NCBI GenBank assembly: GCA_019636245.1
Contig: JAHBXX010000024.1
Coordinates: forward strand, 1 to 64,000
DNA from: Planctomycetota bacterium
Lineage (GTDB): Bacteria; Planctomycetota; UBA1135; UBA2386
DNA length: 64,000 bases
Reading direction: 5' to 3'
A program made the position numbers and the translations under genes. This document shows positions 16,467 to 24,281 of this stretch, in pieces. The notes under the pieces are model-generated. The model was not told where the DNA came from, searched no databases, and worked only from the letters and a program-made list of their open reading frames with translations. Positions within the stretch are counted from its first letter, which is position 1. Every line of letters begins with the position of its first letter.

Positions 16467-19367
16467 ATGCGTTCGCGCCCCGTTGCCGCCGCCGCGGCCC
16501 TGCTCTTCGGCTCCGCCCTGTCCGCGCAGGGGCACGTCAATCCGTCGGTGCTGCGCGCGCCCGCCGAGTCTGCGGCGGGACTGTCGCCGTCGGCAGGCGT
16601 CGTCGCCCGGGCGCGCGCGGCCGTGGTGCACGTCGTGGTGGAGGTCGACGGCCCGCGCGGCAAGTTCGCGATCGAGCGACCCAGTTCCGGCGTGCTCGTC
16701 GACGCGAGCGGGCTGGTGCTGACCTGGCGGCGCCTCGTCGCCGAGGTGACCGGGGCCGCCGACAAACGGCTGTTCGTGCAGCTCGACGACGCCGGCAACA
16801 GCCGCCTGCCGGCCGCCATCGAGCAAATCGACGAGGCGACCGGGCTCGCCCTGCTGCGCGTCACGGCGCCCGGGCGCCCGCTGCCATGCCTCGAACTGGG
16901 CGCCGACCGGCCGCGCACCGGCGAGCCCCTGGTCGTGGTGGCGCGTCCCGAGGGCAAGGACATGCTCGCGTTCGGCGGCGTTGCCAGCGCGGCGCTGGCG
17001 GCGGTGCCGCTGGACGGGCGGCCTTGCGCCGCGGACGACCTGTTCCTGACCGACTCGCGCCACGACGAACGCTGCGACGGCGCGCCGGTGGTCGACCTGC
17101 AGGGTCGCCTGCTGGGCCTCTACGCCGCCGAGCACGTGCAGCGCGACAAGAGCGAACCGTCGCTCGAGGAACTGAAGCGCCCCAGCTTCGGCGTCGTGGT
17201 GCCCGCCGGCGTGGTGCGCCGGGTGTTCGCGCCGGCGCTGGCGAACGCCGGCAATGCGACGCTGCGCGCGGCGCCGGCTGCCGCGGCCTCGCCGTTCGCC
17301 GACGCGGTCGAACGGATCGCTCCCGCCGTGGTGTCGGTCTACGCCGGCGCCGGCGACTGGCCTCGGTGCGGCGCCGACGATCCGGGCGGCGTGCAGCGCC
17401 GCGACGGGCTCGGTTCGGGCGTGGTGCTGAGCCGGCAGGGCCTGGTGGTCACCAACCTGCATGTCTGCCAGGGGCGCACGCCCCAGGTGCGCATGCTGGA
17501 CGGTCGCACCTTCCCGGCCCGGCAGGTCAAGGCGCACCCGGCGACCAACCTCGCGCTGCTGCAGGTGGAGCTGCCGGCGGGCGTCGTGCTGGCCGCCGCC
17601 GACTGCAACCCCGACGACGACGCGATCCTCGGCGAGACCGTGCTCGCGGTCGGCAATCCGGTCGGCACCCGGGTGGTCGCGTCCGCCGGCGTGGTCTCGG
17701 CGCGGCGTGACCGCGAAGGCGGGCGGATCCAGGCCGACGCCAACCTCGGCAACCAGAACGGCGGCGGGGCCGTGGTCGACGCGCTGGGGCGCCTGCTCGG
17801 CATCGGCGACGCCGGCGCGGTCGACGCGATCGACATGCAGTACGCGATGCGCGGCGACCGCGTGACGACGGAGACCAACCTGTCGACGTTCGTCGGCATC
17901 GCCCGCGTGCGCAAGGTGTTCGCCGCCGAACTGCGGGCCGGCGCCGCCGCCGACGAACCGATCCTGGCGCCGGCCGCGGTCACGCCAGCCGATCGTGCGC
18001 GCCGCGAGAACGCGCTGACGGCGATGGTGCAGAAGGCGAGCGGCGCGATGCTGAACGTCTACGTGGCCAGGAACGTCGCCAAGGTCGACGAGGACGACCC
18101 GTTCGCGTCGATGAAGGAGCCCGAGCTGGTGACCCTGGGCCTCGGCTCCGGGGTCGTCATCGATCGCTCCGGCCTGGCGATCAGCAACTGGCACGTCGTC
18201 GCCGACGCGGTGCGACCGGACGGCTCGATGAAGCCCGACCACGCCGTGACCGTGCGCGTGTTCGGCGGCAAGACCTGTCCGGCCAAGGTGCTCAGCATCT
18301 CGCGCGAGGACGACCTGTCGCTGCTGCAGCTGCAGCTCGAGCCGGGCGAGGAGGCGCAGGCGGTCGAACTCGGCGACTCCGGCGCGCTGGCGATCGGCGA
18401 GAACGTCGCCGCGATCGGCAACCCGCACGGGCGGGCCAACACCATCACCTTCGGTCTGGTCACGGCGAAGGAGCAGGGCATCCGCGTGCGCGGCCGCTGG
18501 GCCAAGCTCGAGCACCTGATCGAGACCGACGCGGCGATCAACGGCGGCAACAGCGGCGGCGCGTTGCTCGACATGCACGGTCGCCTGGTGGGCATCAACA
18601 GCGCCGGCGGCGGCACCTTCAACAACAAGGGCTACGCGATCGCCGTCGACCACGTGCGCCAGCAGGTGCTCGGCCTCCTGTTCGCCGCCTACAAGCTGCG
18701 CAGCCCCGACCTCGGCCTGCGCGTGCTCGACGACGAGCGCGGCGTCGTGGTCATGGACGTCGACGGCCGCGGTCCCGCGGCCAAGGCCGGGGTGCGGTCG
18801 GGGGACCGCGTCGTGGCGCTCGCCGGCGTGCCGATCACCTGGAGTCCCGGCTTCGCGATGACGCTGCTGCAGCAGCCGGCGGGCGTCGAGCTGGAACTCC
18901 GCGTCGAGCGGAACGGCGCGGCGCAGGCGTTCCGCGTCGCGCCGCTGCCGGCGCCGATCTGGGCCCTGATCCGCCAGGCGGGTCTCGCCTGCCGCGACTT
19001 CGACTACGCGGAGGGACCGGAGGCCGTGCGGACGGCGGCGATCGCGATGCACCGGCAGATGACCGGCGATCCGCACGGCGAGCCGGTGCGGATCCCGACC
19101 TCGTTGGTGGTCGTCGAGCACGTCTTCCCGGGCGAACAGCCCGAGGGCACCGACCTGCAGCCGGGCGACTTCGTACTCGCCTGCGAACTGCACCGGCGCG
19201 ACAACGGCGCACCGGTGTTCGTGCCGATCGAGGACACGACGAAGCTGCGCGATCTGTTCAACGATCGCGAGATCGGCAGCTACGACGGCGCCGGGTTCCC
19301 GCTGTGGGTGGCCCGCGCCGGCGCGGTGCGCCGCGTGGAGGCGCGCGCCAGGCGCCTGTTCTGGTGA
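16467..19367 (+). CDS. Exported HtrA/DegP-like protease with three trypsin-like domains
   Basis: A 966-residue exported protein (signal peptide ends GSALSA|Q) with three tandem trypsin-like domains and a PDZ domain. Domain 3 (about 515-740) has an intact triad: His576 in SNWHVV, Asp616 in EDDLSLL and Ser696 in GGNSGGALL. Domain 2 (about 275-500) keeps His332 in TNLHVC but has Asn361 at the Asp site and GNQNGGG, with Gly at the Ser site. Domain 1 (about 41-260) has lost all three (TWRRLV, TGLALL, ERCDGAPVV). The PDZ domain is at about 745-835 (AKAGVRSGDRVVAL). Probably a periplasmic quality-control protease with two pseudo-protease modules for substrate binding or regulation. Confidence 0.92.
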   Translation: MRSRPVAAAAALLFGSALSAQGHVNPSVLRAPAESAAGLSPSAGVVARARAAVVHVVVEVDGPRGKFAIERPSSGVLVDASGLVLTWRRLVAEVTGAADKRLFVQLDDAGNSRLPAAIEQIDEATGLALLRVTAPGRPLPCLELGADRPRTGEPLVVVARPEGKDMLAFGGVASAALAAVPLDGRPCAADDLFLTDSRHDERCDGAPVVDLQGRLLGLYAAEHVQRDKSEPSLEELKRPSFGVVVPAGVVRRVFAPALANAGNATLRAAPAAAASPFADAVERIAPAVVSVYAGAGDWPRCGADDPGGVQRRDGLGSGVVLSRQGLVVTNLHVCQGRTPQVRMLDGRTFPARQVKAHPATNLALLQVELPAGVVLAAADCNPDDDAILGETVLAVGNPVGTRVVASAGVVSARRDREGGRIQADANLGNQNGGGAVVDALGRLLGIGDAGAVDAIDMQYAMRGDRVTTETNLSTFVGIARVRKVFAAELRAGAAADEPILAPAAVTPADRARRENALTAMVQKASGAMLNVYVARNVAKVDEDDPFASMKEPELVTLGLGSGVVIDRSGLAISNWHVVADAVRPDGSMKPDHAVTVRVFGGKTCPAKVLSISREDDLSLLQLQLEPGEEAQAVELGDSGALAIGENVAAIGNPHGRANTITFGLVTAKEQGIRVRGRWAKLEHLIETDAAINGGNSGGALLDMHGRLVGINSAGGGTFNNKGYAIAVDHVRQQVLGLLFAAYKLRSPDLGLRVLDDERGVVVMDVDGRGPAAKAGVRSGDRVVALAGVPITWSPGFAMTLLQQPAGVELELRVERNGAAQAFRVAPLPAPIWALIRQAGLACRDFDYAEGPEAVRTAAIAMHRQMTGDPHGEPVRIPTSLVVVEHVFPGEQPEGTDLQPGDFVLACELHRRDNGAPVFVPIEDTTKLRDLFNDREIGSYDGAGFPLWVARAGAVRRVEARARRLFW

Positions 19368-19369
19368 AC

Positions 19370-19388
19370 GGCGCCGGCCGCCGGCGCC
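19370..19388. terminator. GC hairpin between two convergent genes
   Basis: GGCGCCGG and CCGGCGCC pair around a CCG loop in the 33-bp gap between the protease stop (19367) and the opposing stop (19401). There is no U-tract on either side. Confidence 0.45.
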
Positions 19389-19400
19389 GCGCCGCCGGGC

Positions 19401-21671
19401 TCACTTCGCGAAGAACGAGCCGCGCGCGACCTGCTGCGTGCCGTTGCCCATCCAGCTCCACACGAAGCTGATCTTGCCCTTCGGCAGCGGATCGAGCGGC
19501 CAGAAGGTGACCATGCCGGGCGCCGTCGTGGTCCGGATCTGGCCCTCGTCGAACACCAGGACGCCCTCGATCTTGTCGCCCTTGGGGCCGGTGACCGTGC
19601 AGGTCAGCGAGCCGCGGATGCCGACGCCGCCGGTGCCGCCGCTGTGCAGCGTCAGCGGGAAGCCGATCACCTTCTTGCCGTCGCGGCCGTGCTTGCGCAG
19701 GATCGCCTCCGCCTCCGGTCCGAGGTCGGCGACCTTGACCTCGCCTTCGAACATGTCCTGCGCGTCGTGGGCCTTGGGGTAGCTGCGGATGCCCGCGTTG
19801 GCCGCGCTCGGCGTGCCGACGCCGCTGAGCACGTTCAGCACCAGCACGTCGCCTTCCAGGTAGGCGCCGACCGTCAGGATGGTGTTGTTGACCAGCGCGT
19901 CGCGGTAGCCGGGCAGGTAGACCCAGCGTTCGAACATCTTCTTCGCGTTGCCGAGGTTCGCCGGCGCGACGACGACCGCCATCTGCGCGAACAGGCTGCC
20001 GTTGTAGCTGCCGCCGAGATCGACGGTCTGCGTGTGCGTCGACGCGGGGTCGCGCAGGTCCTTGTTCTTGCGCAGGTACTCGGCGTGGTCCTTGCACCGC
20101 GCCGACAGGTTGGCCGACCACTTGACCGGCGTCGCGTCGTACTCCTTGCGCGCGGCGTTGAACGCCTCGAGCCACTTGTCGACGCCCTTGCTGATCGCCG
20201 CCAGGGGCGGCGTGTTGTTCTGGATCGCCTTCAGCACCGGCGAGGCGCCGGTCCAGAAGTCCTCCCATTCCTTGTCGAGCTGCGGCAGCGAGACCTCCGG
20301 GTGCTTCTCGGCGAAGCGGCGCTCGAACTCCGCCGGCTGCTTGATGCGCTGCTTCTTCAGCTCCTGCGCGATCTGGTCCAGCGTGCGCAGCAGCTCCGGA
20401 TCGCGACGCATCAGGTAGTCGGAGAACGACCACGCCTTGATGCGTTCCTCGTTGGGGAAGTTCGACGCGTCGCAGAACGCCAGCACGTTCGCCGGCACGC
20501 CGCCGCTGCTCTTCCACGCCAGCTCGAGGCTCAGGTTCTTCCAGACGTCGAAGTCCGGCGACTGGAACTCGCGGTCCTCCTCGCTCGCCGAGGTGCCTTC
20601 CTGCCGCTTGCGGTCGATCGCGAACAGCCGGTTGTTGTTGAACATCATGCCGACGAACGTGTGGCCGATGCCCTCGACGAAGCCCGTCGAGCGGAAGCCG
20701 GCGTAGCCCTGCGCGACGTTGCGCACGCAGGCGTCGAACAGGGTCTGCACGCCGTTGGTGTTGGTGATCTCGGTGTTGCCGATCACGTCGGAGGCGCCGT
20801 GCTCGAGCTTCCACGCCAGGTCCGGGACCTGGTTCGCCTTCAGGATCTGGTGGTAGGTCTCCTTGGCGAACAGGCAGGCCCATTCCTGCGGCCACTTGCC
20901 GTCCTGGTACTGCCACGGGAACGCGACCTTGCACACCTGCAGCGCGCGCTCGGCCCAGCGCAGCGCCGTCAGCAGGTTGTCGGCCTGGTCGGGATCGCCG
21001 TGCAGCGTGAAGTGCTCCGACTGCACCGACACGTACTTGACCTGCGCCCGGTCGAGCGGCTCGCACTGCAGGCCGTCGACGCGCTTCACCTCGTAGTCGG
21101 TCTTGCTCTGCTCCTCGATCGCCTTCTCGATCGCCTTGCTGCGTTCGTACAGCGTCTTCTCCAGATCGGTGCCGCTCAGCGCCCCGACCTCGACGTGCGC
21201 CAGCGCCTTCTTCGCCTCGGCGTCGTCGTCGACCCAGCGCAGGACCATGCTCCAGTGGTGGTTGGCCCGGTCGGTGCGGCCGGCCTTGCTCCACTTCTGG
21301 GCCTGCTGGCGATGCTGGTTGGCGAGCTCCTTCTTGAGCGCCTCGTACTGGCGTTGCAGGGGCTGGCCCTCGGCGCCGGAGCCGGTGTCCTGCGTCGGAT
21401 AGGGGCGCTTGGGGTCGGGGTTCCAGCTGTTGCCGATCCTGACGTAGCCGAGGGCCTTCCAGGCCTCCTCGTTGTCGATGTCGTACAGCTTGTGGACCTG
21501 CATCCACACCACCTTGGCGATGCGCGGGAAGCCCTTGTCGAAGGCCTTCTTCGCGAAGGCGTTCAGCGCCTTCGCCTGGCGCTGGTTGAACTCGGCCTCC
21601 TCGTTCTGCGCGGCGGCGGTGGCGAGCAACGTGAGGGCGGAGATGCCGAACGGCAGCAGGCGATGCTTCAT
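19401..21671 (-). CDS. Large exported protein with a CAP-like C-terminal region
   Basis: A 756-residue exported protein; the signal peptide ends ATAAA|Q. The N-terminal half is helical and charged (FNQRQAKALNAFAKKAFDKG) with a SEHFTLHGDPDQADNLLTAL segment, of the kind followed by peptidase-like folds in other planctomycete proteins. An HTFVG segment is the nearest thing to a metal motif. From about residue 500 a CAP/SCP-like domain may be present: WLEAFNAARKEYDATPVKWS, then LSARCKDHAEYL and THTQTVDLGG. The final 100 residues are beta-rich. No enzyme activity can be assigned. Start set by the signal peptide; a TACACT -10 lies 33 nt upstream. Confidence 0.75.
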   Translation of the reverse strand: MKHRLLPFGISALTLLATAAAQNEEAEFNQRQAKALNAFAKKAFDKGFPRIAKVVWMQVHKLYDIDNEEAWKALGYVRIGNSWNPDPKRPYPTQDTGSGAEGQPLQRQYEALKKELANQHRQQAQKWSKAGRTDRANHHWSMVLRWVDDDAEAKKALAHVEVGALSGTDLEKTLYERSKAIEKAIEEQSKTDYEVKRVDGLQCEPLDRAQVKYVSVQSEHFTLHGDPDQADNLLTALRWAERALQVCKVAFPWQYQDGKWPQEWACLFAKETYHQILKANQVPDLAWKLEHGASDVIGNTEITNTNGVQTLFDACVRNVAQGYAGFRSTGFVEGIGHTFVGMMFNNNRLFAIDRKRQEGTSASEEDREFQSPDFDVWKNLSLELAWKSSGGVPANVLAFCDASNFPNEERIKAWSFSDYLMRRDPELLRTLDQIAQELKKQRIKQPAEFERRFAEKHPEVSLPQLDKEWEDFWTGASPVLKAIQNNTPPLAAISKGVDKWLEAFNAARKEYDATPVKWSANLSARCKDHAEYLRKNKDLRDPASTHTQTVDLGGSYNGSLFAQMAVVVAPANLGNAKKMFERWVYLPGYRDALVNNTILTVGAYLEGDVLVLNVLSGVGTPSAANAGIRSYPKAHDAQDMFEGEVKVADLGPEAEAILRKHGRDGKKVIGFPLTLHSGGTGGVGIRGSLTCTVTGPKGDKIEGVLVFDEGQIRTTTAPGMVTFWPLDPLPKGKISFVWSWMGNGTQQVARGSFFAK

Positions 21672-21704
21672 GGGGTGGCGGTGGGGCCGACTCGAAGGCC
21701 CCGC

Positions 21705-21710
21705 AGTGTA
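21705..21710 (-). promoter_or_regulatory. -10-like box TACACT for the exported CAP-like gene
   Basis: TACACT on the minus strand with GTGCGG 17 bp upstream, 33 nt before the ATG at 21671. It faces the divergent dehydrogenase promoter at 21798. Confidence 0.45.
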
Positions 21711-21797
21711 GCGAGGGCGTCGTGGTCCCGCACCCGGCCGTGCGGGGGCGTCGCGCCGGGCGGCATTCGTGGTTGGCCCCTGCGCCGGCCGCCGCCA

Positions 21798-21803
21798 TAC
21801 TGT
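21798..21803 (+). promoter_or_regulatory. -10-like box TACTGT for the dehydrogenase gene
   Basis: TACTGT with TTGGCC 19 bp upstream, 52 nt before the ATG at 21856. Confidence 0.4.
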
Positions 21804-21855
21804 TCGCCCCCCACGGTCGACCGACCGCAACCCCACGAGGCAACCGCAGCATCGG

Positions 21856-22947
21856 ATGAGCAAGGTCTACGACATCGGCGTTCTACCCGGCGACGGCATC
21901 GGCGAGGAGGTCGTGCGCGAAGCCCTCAAGGTGCTGGACGCGATCCAGTCCATCCACGGCTTCCAGACGCGGCGCGAGGTCATGCCCTACGGCGCCGAGC
22001 ACTTCCTCGCCACCGGTGAGACGATGCCGGAGGCGGCGTTCGACCGCATCCGCCAGCTGCACGCGGTGCTGTTCGGCGCGATCGGCGACCCGCGCATCGA
22101 GGTCGGCAAGCTGGAGTTCGCGATCATCGCCGGCATGCGGCACAAGCTCGACCTCTACGTGAACCTGCGGCCGGTCAAGCTCTACCACGAAGCGCTGTGC
22201 CCGCTGAAGGGCAAGACCCCCGCCGACATCGACATCCTGTTCCTGCGCGAGAACACCGAGGACGCCTACGCCGGCGTCTACGGCCACACCAAGAAGGGGA
22301 CCGAGCACGAGATCGCGCTGCAGGAGATGATCTACACGCGGCGCGGCACCGAACGCATCGTGCGGCACGCGTTCGAGTTGGCGCGCAAGCGGGGGCCGAA
22401 GCCGGGCAAGGACAAGCCCCAGGTCACGCTGATCGACAAGGCGAACGCGGTGCGCGCCCAGGATCTCTGGACCCGCACCTTCGCCGAGGTCGCGCGCGAG
22501 TATCCCGACGTCGCCACCGACCACGCCTACATCGACGCGGCGTGCATGTGGATGATCAAGAACCCCGAGTGGTTCGACGTGGCGGTGACGACCAACCTGT
22601 TCGGCGACATCATCACCGACCTCGGTGCGATGCTGATCGGCGGCATGGGCATCGCCGCCTCGGGCAACATCCACCCGGGCAGGGTGTCGATGTTCGAGGG
22701 CATCCACGGCTCGGCGCCGAAGTACAAGGGCACCGACAAGGCGAGCCCGCTGGCGACCATCCTGGCGATGGGGTTGATGCTCGACCACATCGGCGAGGCC
22801 GAGGCCGGTCGCGAGCTGGAGGCGACCGTGGCCGAGCTGATCCGCACCGGGCGGATCCGCAGCCTGCGGGCCGGCGAGCACCGTTGCAGCGAACTCGGCA
22901 GCATGGTGCGCGACGCGCTGCTCGAGCGGGCCCGCGCCCACCGCTGA
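21856..22947 (+). CDS. Isocitrate/isopropylmalate dehydrogenase family protein (LeuB-like)
   Basis: A 363-residue NAD(P)-dependent beta-decarboxylating dehydrogenase. Motifs: GVLPGDGIGEEVV at the N-terminus, NLRPVKLY (substrate-binding Arg), ENTEDAYAGV, the IDKANAVRA lysine region near residue 195, TNLFGDIITDLGAMLIGGMG (Asp ligands of the catalytic metal) and GIHGSAPKYKGTDKASP. The length and LRP motif favour 3-isopropylmalate dehydrogenase, the third step of leucine synthesis. No other leu genes are nearby and the family also acts on tartrate, homoisocitrate and methylmalate analogues, so the substrate is uncertain. The gene stands alone. Confidence 0.85.
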   Translation: MSKVYDIGVLPGDGIGEEVVREALKVLDAIQSIHGFQTRREVMPYGAEHFLATGETMPEAAFDRIRQLHAVLFGAIGDPRIEVGKLEFAIIAGMRHKLDLYVNLRPVKLYHEALCPLKGKTPADIDILFLRENTEDAYAGVYGHTKKGTEHEIALQEMIYTRRGTERIVRHAFELARKRGPKPGKDKPQVTLIDKANAVRAQDLWTRTFAEVAREYPDVATDHAYIDAACMWMIKNPEWFDVAVTTNLFGDIITDLGAMLIGGMGIAASGNIHPGRVSMFEGIHGSAPKYKGTDKASPLATILAMGLMLDHIGEAEAGRELEATVAELIRTGRIRSLRAGEHRCSELGSMVRDALLERARAHR

Positions 22948-22952
22948 ACGCC

Positions 22953-23153
22953 TCACACCGGCGGCGGGTCGGTGGGGATCCGCCAGCGCGGCCGGGCCCG
23001 GTGCCCCGCCTCGGCCTCGGCGGGCGGCGCCCGTCCATCGAGGCCGTCGCCGGCCGGGGGGATGGCCGGCCGGGCGCATGCGGGGGGCGGCGATTCCTCG
23101 GCACCGCCAGCGGGACCGGGACGAGGCACAGGGGCGATCGGGATGGCGCGCAT
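22953..23153 (-). CDS. Small proline-rich ORF, 66 aa
   Basis: This lies in an otherwise gene-free gap (22948-23324). On the minus strand, GCAGGAGGGC precedes ATG at 23153, and the frame has a high share of G/C third positions. The product starts MRAIPIAPVPRPGPAGG, is Pro/Ala/Gly-rich with no predicted helix, and ends RPRWRIPTDPPPV. It is convergent with the dehydrogenase, leaving 5 bp between stops. No family recognised; could be spurious in such GC-rich DNA. Confidence 0.35.
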   Translation of the reverse strand: MRAIPIAPVPRPGPAGGAEESPPPACARPAIPPAGDGLDGRAPPAEAEAGHRARPRWRIPTDPPPV

Positions 23154-23246
23154 GCCCTCCTGCTGCGCGACCGGGGGCAGGCCGGGCCGTCGGCGTTGCG
23201 GCGCTTCGCCCCAAGCGACCAAAGCGTTACGTGGGTGGGGAAGGCC

Positions 23247-23270
23247 GGCGCCGTTACCGGCGCCTATCGT
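23247..23270 (+). promoter_or_regulatory. Palindrome abutting a -10 box (TATCGT)
   Basis: GGCGCCG (23247-23253) and CGGCGCC (23258-23264) form a 7-bp inverted repeat with a TTAC centre. TATCGT follows immediately at 23265-23270, 54 nt before the ATG at 23325. The repeat occupies the spacer where an operator would sit. Confidence 0.45.
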
Positions 23271-23324
23271 GCCGGCGCTTCGGCTTCGGCACCTGGAGTC
23301 GATCCCCACCCGCAGGAGAACCCG

Positions 23325-24173
23325 ATGAAGACCCGTTTCGCCACTGTTCTGCTCGCCCTGGCCTTGCCGCTGGCCGCCCAGGGCGCCTCGCCCTCGACCA
23401 CCGAGGCCATCTTCTACAAGGCCTTCTACCTCGAGAAGGGACAGCTCGACTACGCCGGCGCGATGGTGCTCTACGAGCAGTTCCTCGCCCAGGCGCCCGA
23501 CCATGCCCTGGCCGCGCAGGCGGCGAAGCAGCAGTTCCAGCTGCTCGACAAGACCGGCAAGACCAAGGAGCGCGACGCCTTCAAGGCCAAGTACGAGAAG
23601 CTGATCGGCGAGGTCGCCGTCGGCGGTCCGGCGCGCGCCGACGCGGAGGTCGCCGGTCGTCGCCCCGAGGCCCCGGGCCGCGGCGCCGGCCGCCCCGATC
23701 CGGCCGCCCGCCTGGCGGAACTGGAGAAGGAACTCGCCGCCGCCAAGGCCGCCGGCGACGCCGAGCGCCAGAAGCAGCTCGAGGAGCAGATCGCGCGCCA
23801 GCGGCAGATGGGCGAGCGCGCCCGCGCCGGCCAGGCGGGCCGCGGTCCGATGCTGACCGAGAAGAAGCTCGCCGAGATGAGCGCCGACGAACTGCAGGAG
23901 GTCAAGGGCGGCCTCGACCGCATGGAGGGCATGCTCGACCGCATGCGCGAGCGCCTGGGCGACGACCAGGTCGACAAGCTCGAAGCCAGCTTGCGCACGC
24001 TGCGGCAGAGCCTCGACGCCAACAAGCTGGACGAGGCGCAGAAGGCGCTGGACGCGATCCGCGAGGCGATGCCGCGCCGCGGTCGCCCCGGCGAGGGCGG
24101 GCGTCCGGGCGAGGGCGGTGGTCCCGGTGCCGGCGGCCGCCCGCGCGGCGGCGAGGGCGGCAACGGCCGCTGA
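23325..24173 (+). CDS. Exported coiled-coil protein with Gly-rich tail
   Basis: A 282-residue exported protein; signal peptide ends LPLAA|Q. Residues 25-90 resemble a TPR-like helical hairpin set (FYKAFYLEKGQLDYAGAMVL, then HALAAQAAKQQFQLLDKTGK). A long charged coiled coil follows from about 125 to 160 (RLAELEKELAAAKAAGDAER), then a second helical region (LEASLRTLRQSLDANKLDEA). The end is a repetitive GRPGEGG tail. A GCAGGAG site lies 6 nt before the ATG. The monocistronic unit ends in a strong terminator. No known family; a structural or scaffolding role is possible. Confidence 0.8.
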   Translation: MKTRFATVLLALALPLAAQGASPSTTEAIFYKAFYLEKGQLDYAGAMVLYEQFLAQAPDHALAAQAAKQQFQLLDKTGKTKERDAFKAKYEKLIGEVAVGGPARADAEVAGRRPEAPGRGAGRPDPAARLAELEKELAAAKAAGDAERQKQLEEQIARQRQMGERARAGQAGRGPMLTEKKLAEMSADELQEVKGGLDRMEGMLDRMRERLGDDQVDKLEASLRTLRQSLDANKLDEAQKALDAIREAMPRRGRPGEGGRPGEGGGPGAGGRPRGGEGGNGR

Positions 24174-24198
24174 GGCCGTCCCCGCGCGACGGATCCTG

Positions 24199-24234
24199 CC
24201 GCGGCCGCGTGGTCGACGCGGCCGCGGTCATTTT
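24199..24234 (+). terminator. Rho-independent terminator
   Basis: CCGCGGCCGCGT (24199-24210) and ACGCGGCCGCGG (24216-24227) form a perfect 12-bp stem with a GGTCG loop, followed by TCATTTT. It lies 25 nt after the preceding stop and is the clearest intrinsic terminator in the window. Confidence 0.85.
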
Positions 24235-24245
24235 GGCGCCGCCCG

Positions 24246-24274
24246 TTGCCCGCCATCGCGCCGCCGCCAACACT
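24246..24274 (+). promoter_or_regulatory. Promoter TTGCCC-N17-AACACT before the hydantoinase gene
   Basis: The -10 ends 7 nt before the ATG at 24282 and the spacer is exactly 17 bp. It starts 12 nt after the terminator. Confidence 0.6.
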
Positions 24275-24281
24275 GCCGCGC

